Shown here: positions 9,618-18,231 of the stretch, one piece after another
How positions within the stretch are numbered: position 1 is the first letter of the stretch
Layout: each line of letters opens with the position of its first letter
Assembly: GCF_014842265.1 (NCBI RefSeq)
Contig: NZ_JACYVI010000005.1
Location: forward strand, 1-64,000
Direction of reading: 5' to 3'
Origin: Pseudomonas sp. CFBP 13711
GTDB lineage: Bacteria > Pseudomonadota > Gammaproteobacteria > Pseudomonadales > Pseudomonadaceae
DNA: 64,000 nucleotides
Position numbers and translations under genes: made by a program
The notes under the pieces: generated by a model
Database searches by the model: none
The model's input: only the letters and a program-made list of their open reading frames with translations
Told to the model about the DNA's origin: nothing

Positions 9618-10771
9618 TATTTGGCAGGTGCTTCCACTCCGGAGAATGCCAATACTGCGTCGGGTAACCGTGAACCTTTGACCTCAATCGCTCGCACGGA
9701 TCGGTTGAGCTCTGCAATCTCCGCCGACGTAAATTGCACACTGACTGCGCCAATGTTATCCAGCATATGAGCCATCTGCGTCGTGCCCGGAATCGGCACG
9801 ATCCAAGGCTTTTGTGCGAGCAGCCACGCCAGCGAAATCTGCCCGGGACTGGCCTGCTTGCGCTGCGCCCAAGCGTTCAGCAAGTCCACCAAGGCTAGGT
9901 TGTGAGGCAAGTTTGCTGGAGCAAACCGCCCTTCGACGCCGCGAATGTCACCCTCGGCGAACCGGGTTTTGGCATCGATTGCGCCTGTCAAAAAGCCTAC
10001 TCCCAGAGGGCTCCACGGTACGAAGCCAATCCCCAGGTTTTCGCAGGTTGATAAAACATCTTGCTCAGGGCCCCGCCAAAGCATCGAGTATTCGCTTTGA
10101 ACGGCGCTCACCGGCTGCTCTGCATGTGCTCGACGTAGCGTGTCGAGGCCCATTTCACACAGTCCCCAGTGAAGGACCTTGCCCTGTGCCATCAAGTTCT
10201 TGATAGCTCCTGCAACATCCTCGATCGGGACCTGCGGATCCACTCGATGCTGGTAGAGCAAATCGATTCGGTCGGTACGCAATCGTTTCAACATCCCCTC
10301 GACGGCTCTCTGGATATGCTCGGGTCGACTGTTCAAACCAGGGCGACGCTCCCCGGTAATGGGGTCGATGTTCCAGCCGAACTTGGAGGCGACGACGCAT
10401 TGGTCTCGGATAGGGGACAACCCCTCGCCCAAGATGCGTTCTACTTCGAGCGGACCATACGCTTCTGCAGCATCGAAGAGCGTCACATCATGATCATGAG
10501 CGGTGCGAATGATATTGATCATTTCGGAACGGCTTGGGACGGTCGTCTGGTAATTACGACTCATGTTTTGTACGCCCAATCCGATGCTGGAGACCTCTAG
10601 AGAGCCCAGCTTTCGTCTGCCTAGGGTAGGCTGGCTGCCAACCCGGGTATCCCCGCTGGCAGAGGTCATCGCGCCAAGCGCCGTTGCTGCGCTCGCAAAG
10701 GCCGGCGCTATGGCAACGCCACCCATTGCACCCAGCAGTAAGCGACGACTCAGTTCAACCTTAGAAACCAT
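9617..10771 (-). CDS. Aldo/keto reductase with Tat-like N-terminus
   Basis: NAD(P)H-dependent reductase of aldehydes and ketones. The catalytic tetrad is visible: Asp and Tyr in LFDAAEAYG, Lys in VVASKFGW and His in LLYQHRVD. An N-terminal extension (SRRLLLGAMGGVAIAPAFASA) looks like a Tat signal or leader, unlike the second aldo/keto reductase in this operon. The start at 10771 has GAGG nine bases upstream. 384 aa. It is the last gene of a four-gene leftward run (flavodoxin, AKR, NmrA-like, AKR) and is about half identical to its sister by eye, suggesting duplication followed by relocation of one copy to the periplasm. Confidence 0.87.
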   Translation of the reverse strand: MVSKVELSRRLLLGAMGGVAIAPAFASAATALGAMTSASGDTRVGSQPTLGRRKLGSLEVSSIGLGVQNMSRNYQTTVPSRSEMINIIRTAHDHDVTLFDAAEAYGPLEVERILGEGLSPIRDQCVVASKFGWNIDPITGERRPGLNSRPEHIQRAVEGMLKRLRTDRIDLLYQHRVDPQVPIEDVAGAIKNLMAQGKVLHWGLCEMGLDTLRRAHAEQPVSAVQSEYSMLWRGPEQDVLSTCENLGIGFVPWSPLGVGFLTGAIDAKTRFAEGDIRGVEGRFAPANLPHNLALVDLLNAWAQRKQASPGQISLAWLLAQKPWIVPIPGTTQMAHMLDNIGAVSVQFTSAEIAELNRSVRAIEVKGSRLPDAVLAFSGVEAPAK

Positions 10772-10846
10772 TCGGGTAATCCTCAGAGTGGGCAAAATCC
10801 GTGAGCATGCCGTGCTCAGCGAGCTGTCTATATGGGAAATAAAAGG

Positions 10847-11620
10847 TCAGTGCGGGAACCGGGTCTTAATGTCCGCCAGCGCTTGCAGCACCGAATCGGG
10901 CTCTTTAGCCGCAGGCAGATTGTCCCGGTCGCCGATGGCGTCCAGCTCACCTGAAAGGTCTGCTGGTATGGCCGAAAATAACGGTTCCAGATCCGTCTGA
11001 GCCAGGCCCGGATCAGCTACGAGCTCAAACGTTTTGCGTTTAGCCACTTGAGAGGTCAACGAAGCAACCAACACCTGGGCAATTTGTTTACGTGAAACAA
11101 CGCCGTCGGCAGGCGATCCAGTCCAATGCGTATCCCCCTGACGCATCACCAGTTGCTGCTGATTGGGCGAGTGGTAGTCGAACCAGCCTGGTCGCACGAT
11201 GGTGTAGGGCAGTCCACTGGCGCGGACAAGCCGCTCACCCCGCCGTTTCCAATCGTGACCTACTGACGGCTTTGTCACACCCACAGTGGTCATCAAGGCG
11301 ATGCGAGCCGGCGCCTTAAGCGCAATAAGCACGTTACGTACGGCACCGTAGTTCACCGACTCTGCGCCTTTTGCATCATTACCGCTGACGCCTTGGGTGA
11401 AGATGACGCCTGTTACCCCGGCAACAGCCTCAGCCAGGGTCTCAACACGCGTCAAATCTCCCACCACTACGTCCACCTCTTTGGGGAAAAGCTCGGCCTG
11501 AGAAAGATCACGGACCAGTGCTCGGGTTTGGTAGCCGTTGCGCAGCGACTCGGCGACCGTCGGCTGACCGATGCTACCGCTTGCTCCCACGACCAGCACG
11601 ATAGGATTATCGGTGTTCAT
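10847..11620 (-). CDS. NmrA/SDR-like NAD(P)-binding reductase
   Basis: Atypical short-chain dehydrogenase: the N-terminal Rossmann motif VVGASGSIGQPTV fits NAD(P) binding, and the rest resembles NmrA/YesF-type proteins (TVGVTKPSVGHDWKRRGERLVRASGLPYTIVRPGWF), which often lack the classical YxxxK pair. 257 aa. It lies between the two aldo/keto reductases, with 75-80 bases on each side. It may be a quinone or carbonyl reductase, or a redox sensor; the substrate cannot be read. Confidence 0.8.
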   Translation of the reverse strand: MNTDNPIVLVVGASGSIGQPTVAESLRNGYQTRALVRDLSQAELFPKEVDVVVGDLTRVETLAEAVAGVTGVIFTQGVSGNDAKGAESVNYGAVRNVLIALKAPARIALMTTVGVTKPSVGHDWKRRGERLVRASGLPYTIVRPGWFDYHSPNQQQLVMRQGDTHWTGSPADGVVSRKQIAQVLVASLTSQVAKRKTFELVADPGLAQTDLEPLFSAIPADLSGELDAIGDRDNLPAAKEPDSVLQALADIKTRFPH

Positions 11621-11698
11621 AGCTGTATTACCTTGGAGATCAACGTGTGCTGGGTTAGAGCGAAAGCAGCAGCGGGCAAGCTGACCCGGGACAGTTGC

Positions 11699-12706
<1,008 letters not shown>

Positions 12707-12767
12707 TCAAGATCTCTAAGCTTGGGTTGCAGGCAGTGCTTTGTAACTCGCACTGCGGCTGCCTCGC

Positions 12768-13358
12768 TCAAGCGGGTAGTTGTATATCTTTAAGCCAGCC
12801 GTTGACTTGGTCCATGGTCTTGCGCTCTTGATCAGCCTGCATCTCAAATCCTTTTTGCAGCACTGCTCCAGGGGCATGACGCGTGAGTACCTGATAACTG
12901 CTACCTATGCCGTAGCCACCGTGGGTAATAAATGGCACGAGAACCTTCCCACTCAGATCATGGCTGGACAGAAATGATCTGATGACGGGTGGTGTGGTCT
13001 CGCCCCAAATGGGGAAACCCAGAAAGATCAGGTCGTAATCCGCTATGTGTGACACATGGGCGGCAAGCAAAGGCTCGAAGTTGCTATCACGCTCTCGGCG
13101 TGCTTGCTCTACTGTGGCCAAGTAATCTTTGGGATAAGCATCTGCAGGGGCGATCTCGAAAAGGTCCGCCTGCTGAGCGCGTTGAAGTAGACCAGCGACC
13201 ACCTCGGTATTACCTGAACGGGTGAAATAGGCGACCAAAACCTTGGAGCCACCCAAGGCGCCACCCTTGCCGTGGGATGTTATTGAGGCGCCAAGCAGAG
13301 GCAAGCTAGCTAACGCCGCTACTACCTTGCGGCGCACGGGATCGTGGATTAAGGGCAT
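12768..13358 (-). CDS. Flavodoxin-family protein with leader sequence
   Basis: FMN-binding electron carrier or quinone reductase. The phosphate loop is TRSGNTEV within VLVAYFTRSGNTEV, followed by the flavodoxin core (LIFLGFPIWGETTPP, FITHGGYGIG). Residues 1-30 (VRRKVVAALASLPLLGAS) look like a Tat or lipid-type leader. The start at 13358 has GAGG five bases upstream; a longer reading to 13397 lacks this. 196 aa. First gene of the leftward reductase operon; similar flavodoxins accompany aldo/keto reductases in other bacteria. Confidence 0.82.
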   Translation of the reverse strand: MPLIHDPVRRKVVAALASLPLLGASITSHGKGGALGGSKVLVAYFTRSGNTEVVAGLLQRAQQADLFEIAPADAYPKDYLATVEQARRERDSNFEPLLAAHVSHIADYDLIFLGFPIWGETTPPVIRSFLSSHDLSGKVLVPFITHGGYGIGSSYQVLTRHAPGAVLQKGFEMQADQERKTMDQVNGWLKDIQLPA

Positions 13359-13749
13359 CTGTTCCTCGCTGGTTACTCGAGTATCTTTCAAGCACATTAG
13401 CGACGCAGATGCGTGGAGACTAGCCGGCCGATCGTTCTAAGATTTATGAGCGCTGCTCATTAGTTAGCAGCCAAACTAAAAGTGCCATCATCGAAGCTGC
13501 CGGTGTATTAACGCATGGCCTGCACCGAGCCAGGCTAGTCGGCTTGCCATTGAGATCCCTTCCGCCACCAAATCCTCGGCCTGAATCGCCATTCAGACCC
13601 AGATGGTTGCGCGTTCACAACGGTGCGCTTGGACACCCACAAACAAGGGTATGTTTTCGAGCGTATCAACCCGGCTACCACAGGGGTACCGTAAGGGCGG
13701 TATCTGCAAGGTGCATGCTGAGGATGTCAAGGTGCATGCTGAGGATGTA
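13359..13749. other. Intergenic region: promoter side of reductase operon and leader of microprotein A
   Basis: About 390 bases. The left part should hold the leftward promoter for the flavodoxin operon. The right part (from about 13645) holds a sequence shared with the leaders of the other two microprotein genes (GAGCGTATCAACCC, also before copy C and in altered form before copy B), followed by a 20-base tandem duplication (AAGGTGCATGCTGAGGATGT, twice) directly before the microprotein start. No other gene is supported. Confidence 0.5.
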
Positions 13750-13959
13750 ATGGTGGAAACCGAGAGAAGCATTGAAGAATGGAACGGTCAATGGGCGATA
13801 GTTGCCGAACGTGCCGTCTGCATTGGCTGCATGGAAAGCCAAGCACTGGAGGACTGTGAAACCCTCTTTGTACACGCCGATACCTGCGAAGGCAGCGATG
13901 TGGAAGGTCATTATCCTTGGGTAGCGTTACACCACATTCTCGACCGTGCGCGAGGTTGA
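13750..13959 (+). CDS. CxxC...HxxxC microprotein, copy A of three
   Basis: 69-aa protein of unknown function with a putative zinc knuckle: CIGC, about 15 residues, then HADTC. It shares with copies B and C the layout E-R-x-E-x-W-x-x-x-W near the start, A-V-C-x-x-C-x-E-S-Q-A-L-E-D in the middle, and HxILDRARG at the end. The start is the ATG with GAGG five bases upstream; the frame stays open upstream through a tandem repeat, but the paralogues begin here. It is convergent with the integrase gene, 28 bases away. Confidence 0.7.
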   Translation: MVETERSIEEWNGQWAIVAERAVCIGCMESQALEDCETLFVHADTCEGSDVEGHYPWVALHHILDRARG

Positions 13960-13987
13960 GCTGTGGCTTAGGCATCTATCCCTTCTA

Positions 13988-14950
13988 TCAATACTTCACC
14001 TTATAGGTAGGTGAATCCTCCGGCCTGTTTTCACGGCGATCATAGATTTTGGTCGTGCTGATATTGGCGTGTCCAAGCCAGGCCTGGACCTTGGCGATAT
14101 CGGCTTCATGCTCCAGCGCGTTTGTGGCAGCCGTTGCTCGTAGTCCGTGGACGCCAAGCCCGTCGACCTGAATCCCGGCTTTCTTCGCGTAAGCCGCCAC
14201 CACCATATAGATGCCGTTGGCTGTGATGCCGGCACCGGTTAGCTTGCCGCGCAACGGTATAAACAGCGGTACCTTCCTGTCCGCCCAATGATGCCCTGAG
14301 CTTTCCAGGTACTGATGGATGCGCCCGGCCGCCACCGGGTGCAGCGGTAGATACCGCACCTTGCCGCCCTTGCCGTGTACCTTCAGATGCTGAATCCCGC
14401 GGCGATCCTGGATGTCGCTCACCTCCAACAGCGCCGCTTCTTCCCGGCGCAGCCCGTGATAAAGAAGAACAGCCAGTAGCGCCCGATCACGCAGCCCTTT
14501 AAGGGTCGATTCATCCGGGGCTTCGAGTAGCGCTTTGGCCTGGTGATCGCCCAATGCCGGCGTCTTGCCTTCGTTGCTTTCGATCTTCGGTCGTTTCACG
14601 CCGTGCACGGGATTGCCCCCGGCGATCGCATTGCTCTCCAGGAGGTGATCAAAGAGGCTGGCCAGCGCCGCCAATTTGCGCCGGATAGTGGCTCCGGCCA
14701 AGCCGCGGTGCTCGAGCTGGGCGCGCCAGGCCAGAACATGTGATCGGGTCACCACGCGAAATTCATCGGCCGAAGCCAATCCGACAAAACCGCAGAAGTC
14801 TTCCAGGTCATTTTGGTAGGCACGTCGTGTCCGAGGATTGTCCAGGTTGGCAAACCACTCGACCGCGGCCGGAACCTGGGCCAGCGTCTGAAATTCGACC
14901 GACGTGAGCCGACGTTGATCGTTCTGATGGGCTTTCGTCAGTTCCTGCAT
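13988..14950 (-). CDS. Tyrosine recombinase / integrase (XerC/D-like)
   Basis: Site-specific recombinase with an N-terminal SAM-like DNA-binding domain (about residues 25-110) and the catalytic domain after it. The catalytic set is visible: Arg in YHGLRREEA, Lys in VHGKGGKVR, HGLRATAATN (His-x-x-Arg), LGHANIST (His) and the Tyr nucleophile in TTKIYDRR. 320 aa, apparently intact. It marks the left part of the mobile region, but no tRNA gene or obvious att repeat is seen next to it. It may be a stand-alone integron- or island-type recombinase unrelated to the Tn7-like genes further right. Confidence 0.9.
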   Translation of the reverse strand: MQELTKAHQNDQRRLTSVEFQTLAQVPAAVEWFANLDNPRTRRAYQNDLEDFCGFVGLASADEFRVVTRSHVLAWRAQLEHRGLAGATIRRKLAALASLFDHLLESNAIAGGNPVHGVKRPKIESNEGKTPALGDHQAKALLEAPDESTLKGLRDRALLAVLLYHGLRREEAALLEVSDIQDRRGIQHLKVHGKGGKVRYLPLHPVAAGRIHQYLESSGHHWADRKVPLFIPLRGKLTGAGITANGIYMVVAAYAKKAGIQVDGLGVHGLRATAATNALEHEADIAKVQAWLGHANISTTKIYDRRENRPEDSPTYKVKY

Positions 14951-15396
14951 ACCGTTCTCATTATTGGCTTACTTGCGATCACTAGCTGTCCAACTGGTCA
15001 CAAAAGCAATACCAAATCGGTCCGCCGTGTCTGAAACCGATAAACGGCAATAATTGGTGATAACCTATTTTATTGCCAGTTGCGTGGCTACCCATGTTGT
15101 CGTAGGCGCCGTTGACTGCTACTAGAAGAGTCCGTTTTTGACCGGTTGTAGCCAAGCATGAACGGCAGAAATCGGCCAAATGGCCGTAAGGACGCTGTCT
15201 GTCGACATGGGCGCCGAGCAGTTCGAGCACCTCAATGCAACAATCACCGTTGAGCTTGGCGTCTCTCATCTGCAGATCGGTACCGAATCCCAATGTCTCG
15301 TTCGTGTCCACCCTCAGCGCCCTAACTGACTGACCTTAATGGAGTTCGGTCTAGACGCTGGAAGTCAGGAGAAACAAGGCTTATAGTCGTCTTGTC
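14951..15396. other. Intergenic region between integrase and DUF6088 gene
   Basis: About 450 bases. A leftward open frame of 109 codons lies at 14982-15311 (GTG start, GAGG directly adjacent). Its protein has many cysteines but no recognised motif or partner, so it is not called as a gene. The integrase promoter must lie at the left edge. Confidence 0.35.
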
Positions 15397-15426
15397 TGTC
15401 AGAAAATATCCACTAATGTTCTGACA
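15397..15426. promoter_or_regulatory. Inverted repeat at DUF6088 promoter, likely autoregulatory operator
   Basis: TGTCAGAA, 14 bases, TTCTGACA: a perfect eight-base inverted repeat ending 16 bases before the GTG start of the DUF6088 gene. AbiEi-type antitoxins are known to repress their own promoter through inverted repeats, so this is the natural operator candidate. Confidence 0.65.
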
Positions 15427-15441
15427 TCATAGGAATCAGCC

Positions 15442-16089
15442 GTGTCTGTCGCAGAGTCCATCTCGAACCGTATCAAGCACATGCCCAAAGGCAAGCCCTT
15501 TGCTGGCGCAGTTTTCGCGCAGGCAGGCTCGCGCGCTTCGGTAGACAAGGCACTGTCTCGGATGGTGCTCAGCGGTTCCCTAGAGCGCGTTGCTCGCGGC
15601 GTCTACATGCGCCCTAAGCAGAGCGAGTACACGGGTAAGAAGGTTCGAGCTAACCCGATTGCAGTTATGCAAGCGGTCGCTAAGGCTAGAGGTGAGACTA
15701 TCCAGGTTCATGGTGTAGAAGCTGCTCGCCGGTTGGGGCTAAGCACACAGATGCAGGTTCTACCGACTTACTACACCAGTGGATCGACGCGTGAAATCAA
15801 GATCGGTAACGCGGTGGTTCGATTGCGTCATGCGTCTCGGCAGCGACTCCAGCAAGCTGGCACACAGGTAGGGATTGCCCTGACTGCGGTGTTATATATA
15901 GGGAAAGAAGGGCTGACTCAGCATGCCATAAGTAAGATCGCCAGCTCGCTCAGCGCTGAGGAATTCAACAAGTTCATGGCCTGCAAGATGCCTGAGTGGA
16001 TGCGGTCGGCATTTGCCGGTTACGTTAAGGAATATGTGTGCCACGATCGTACTTCGAACCACCCCCAGCTGGTCAGCGCGAAATCCTAG
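15442..16089 (+). CDS. DUF6088 / AbiEi-like type IV antitoxin
   Basis: Winged-helix antitoxin-like protein (MPKGKPFAGAVFAQAGSRASVDKALSRMV, then RVARGVYMRPK) matching the DUF6088 family, usually paired with an AbiEii nucleotidyltransferase toxin. 215 aa, full length. The start is GTG with AGGA upstream. The 3' end overlaps the first codons of the AbiEii remnant, which is the normal overlap for an AbiE pair. Since the toxin is decayed, the antitoxin is now an orphan; a perfect inverted repeat sits in its promoter. Confidence 0.8.
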   Translation: MSVAESISNRIKHMPKGKPFAGAVFAQAGSRASVDKALSRMVLSGSLERVARGVYMRPKQSEYTGKKVRANPIAVMQAVAKARGETIQVHGVEAARRLGLSTQMQVLPTYYTSGSTREIKIGNAVVRLRHASRQRLQQAGTQVGIALTAVLYIGKEGLTQHAISKIASSLSAEEFNKFMACKMPEWMRSAFAGYVKEYVCHDRTSNHPQLVSAKS

Positions 16090-16355
16090 ATGAGGCTTTC
16101 AGTGAGACTGGTCGCTCGCCAAGCGTCATCGAGGAGGATATCTCGCTGACGCTGGTGCTCCAGCTTCTTTTTGCAATGCCCGAAAGGCCTGCTTGTAGAG
16201 TTGGCATTCGACGCCGATCCCGAAACGCGGGCACTCGCCCGTGCAGACCGTCCCTTCAATTAGTCTTTATTACTCTCGGCCTACTGTGTAAGCAAACGCT
16301 GGATCGATGGGGCTTTCGACGATATGAAAAGGAAGGGATCTATTCGAAGGGCTGA
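16038..16355 (+). pseudogene. AbiEii nucleotidyltransferase toxin remnant
   Basis: The first ~50 codons read SYFEPPPAGQREILDEAF and on to LVLQLLFAMPE, which matches the N-terminus of AbiEii toxins in register, including a weakened E-K-D-x-W motif (here EEDIS). After about 16190 the expected FKGGTSLSK nucleotidyltransferase motif is absent, and the reading frame continues as unrelated residues to a stop at 16355. Another frame stays protein-like for about 25 codons (LVELAFDADPETRALARAD), so a frameshift plus internal deletion is likely. Family length is about 300 aa; no functional toxin can be made. Confidence 0.65.
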
Positions 16356-16525
16356 TCGTCCGCTTGTAGCCGACTGCTGACGGTGATGAACAAAGCCATC
16401 CAGCGCGGATCTAGTTATCAATTCAGCAGTGTAACCTTCAATTGAGGGTATCGTTCCGGGCGTATAAACGCAGCCGAAGCGCATGTATCGTGGCTACTCA
16501 AAGCGCATGCGGAAGGAGGCGTGAT

Positions 16526-16732
16526 ATGGACAGCGAGCAAAGGGTTGAGCAATGGAATGCACGTTGGGTGATCCTTGCCGGGCGAGCGGTGTGCACTGGA
16601 TGCCTTGAAAGCCAGGCCTTGGAAGACAGCAAGAGCCCGTTTGCCCACGCCCACGCGTGCAAGGCTAACGATGAGAAATCTAAGCACCCTTGGATTGCGC
16701 TACACGACATCCTAGACTGCGCCAGAGGGTAA
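16526..16732 (+). CDS. CxxC...HxxxC microprotein, copy B of three
   Basis: 68-aa paralogue of copies A and C. The zinc-knuckle candidate is CTGC, about 15 residues, HAHAC; the C-terminus is LHDILDCARG. It has the best ribosome site of the three (GGAAGGAGG six bases before the ATG), strong evidence that it is translated. It is embedded after the AbiEii remnant and immediately left of a 179-bp inverted-repeat element. Function unknown. Confidence 0.72.
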   Translation: MDSEQRVEQWNARWVILAGRAVCTGCLESQALEDSKSPFAHAHACKANDEKSKHPWIALHDILDCARG

Positions 16733-16793
16733 CTAGCCAACTCAACCTTACCACGTCACGCCTCTGACACCCGCCGAGCAGTCTCGTGGGTCA

Positions 16794-16972
16794 GCTATCG
16801 GCCGAGGCTGTGTAAAAACGTTTTAGAGCAGGTTTGAGGAGCAGATTCGGAACGAAAATCGCGCGCCTATGCAAATTTCAGGTCTGCTGCATAACCAAAC
16901 GCTTGCGGATTTTACGTAGCGACGCAGACTTCAAAACGAAGCCCGCGTTTTTACACAGCCTGTGCCGATAGC
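16794..16972. mobile_element. 179-bp MITE-like element with ~27-bp terminal inverted repeats
   Basis: The left end is GCTATCGGC-CGA-GGCTGTGTAAAAACG, and the right end is its reverse complement apart from the three-base spacer (CGTTTTTACACAGCC-TGT-GCCGATAGC). No coding potential lies inside. Size, long inverted ends and lack of a gene fit a non-autonomous miniature transposable element. No clear target-site duplication was found. It separates microprotein copies B and C. Confidence 0.6.
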
Positions 16973-17116
16973 GGACATTTTGAAGCGCCGCTATCAAATG
17001 GAGAGCTACTGCGAGCGGCACTCCAGGATACCCTCGAACGATGGTATGTATCCGAGCGTATCAACCCCGGTGTCCTGACGGTATTGTCTGCAGAGCATCC
17101 GAAAAGAATCGCGATC

Positions 17117-17323
17117 ATGGATAACGAACAACGGATCGAAGCGTGGGACGCCCAGTGGACGATGGTTGCCGGGCGCGCAGTGTGCACTTGCTGTTTGGAA
17201 AGCCAGGCGCTTGAAGACTGCGACACACCGTTTGCTCACTATCGTACCTGTGAGGCTAGAGGTGAGGCATCCAAGCAACCATGGGCTGTGTTGCACAACA
17301 TCCTTGATCGTGCCAGAGGGTAG
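17117..17323 (+). CDS. CxxC...HxxxC microprotein, copy C of three
   Basis: 68-aa paralogue of copies A and B: CTCC, about 15 residues, HYRTC, ending LHNILDRARG. Its leader shares GAGCGTATCAACCC with copy A about 75 bases before the start, so whole cassettes including the promoter region, not just the coding part, were duplicated. The ribosome site is weak. A HAD-family gene follows on the same strand after 114 bases. Confidence 0.7.
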   Translation: MDNEQRIEAWDAQWTMVAGRAVCTCCLESQALEDCDTPFAHYRTCEARGEASKQPWAVLHNILDRARG

Positions 17324-17437
17324 TCAGTGGCAGACCCCCACTTCTGACGCCTTGGTCAAATGGCTTCGCCCACTAGTGCAATGTCGCTGAGGTACACTGG
17401 GGAATGCGAGTGACGCCAATCTGATGAGGTCCCCCCC

Positions 17438-18049
17438 ATGCCGGTTACGACTGCTATTTTTGACGCATTTGGCACACTGGTCAAAATTGGCGAAGGCACT
17501 CACCCCTATCGCAAAATACTCAAGCTCGGCATTGAGCAGGGTCGGCGCCCCAAAGCCAATGATGCCGAGGTCCTGATGTCCAGTCCAATGGACTTGAGAG
17601 AAGCTGCCGATTATTTCGGGATTCGGGTCGAGTCTGTCTTTTTAAGCCAACTCGAGGCCGATCTTCAGGATGAACTGGCGAGCATTGAGGCTTACCCTGA
17701 TGGTCTAGCCACGGTGGCAGCTCTCCAGGCCGCAGGAATAAAGGTTGCGGTGTGTTCGAATCTCGCCAAACCCTATGCTTCAGCGATCGAAAGACTTTAT
17801 CCGACACTAGACGGTTATTCCTTTAGCTTTGCTGTCGGGGTCATCAAGCCATCGAGCAAGATCTATAGCCATGCTACGCATTCAGTACAGGCGCCACCTC
17901 ACGAAACCTGGATGATAGGTGACTCGAAGCTATGTGACTGCGATGGGCCGGCTAGGATCGGTATAAGAGGCTTCTTCTTGGATAGGAAGGGCAGCGGCGG
18001 CTATACGACGCTTTACACTTTCGCGAACGAAATTCTCAGGGCCCTGTGA
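17438..18049 (+). CDS. HAD-superfamily hydrolase
   Basis: Haloacid-dehalogenase-like phosphatase. Motif I is FDAFGTL (nucleophile Asp9, with Phe instead of the second Asp, as in dehalogenase-type members), motif II is VCSN, motif III the Lys in IKPSSKIY, and motif IV GDSKLCDCDGP. 203 aa. Loss of the second motif-I Asp makes a classical phosphatase mechanism less certain. It sits at the left edge of the Tn7-like block; the substrate is unknown. Confidence 0.82.
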   Translation: MPVTTAIFDAFGTLVKIGEGTHPYRKILKLGIEQGRRPKANDAEVLMSSPMDLREAADYFGIRVESVFLSQLEADLQDELASIEAYPDGLATVAALQAAGIKVAVCSNLAKPYASAIERLYPTLDGYSFSFAVGVIKPSSKIYSHATHSVQAPPHETWMIGDSKLCDCDGPARIGIRGFFLDRKGSGGYTTLYTFANEILRAL

Positions 18050-18231
18050 CTCGTCGTCATCAAGCGTGAGCTCGCGCGGCCAACACCATCTTGAACCAGA
18101 TTGAGATAGTATTCATTCCTCGTCGGAGCTTTGTTCAGCCAGAGCACGCATTCTTCGGCTGGCTAAATGAAGCGGACTAGAAGATAGGCCGGGCGGCATA
18201 TAAATAAAAATCTTGAAAACATAAGTTTGAT

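Noticed and set aside
13960..15000. tRNA-based attachment site for the integrase
   Set aside because: No cloverleaf-like sequence or tRNA 3' end repeat was recognised next to the recombinase.
14982..15311. Leftward 109-codon cysteine-containing open frame
   Set aside because: A GTG start with the purine stretch touching the codon and no homology I recognise; kept only as a note in the intergenic entry.
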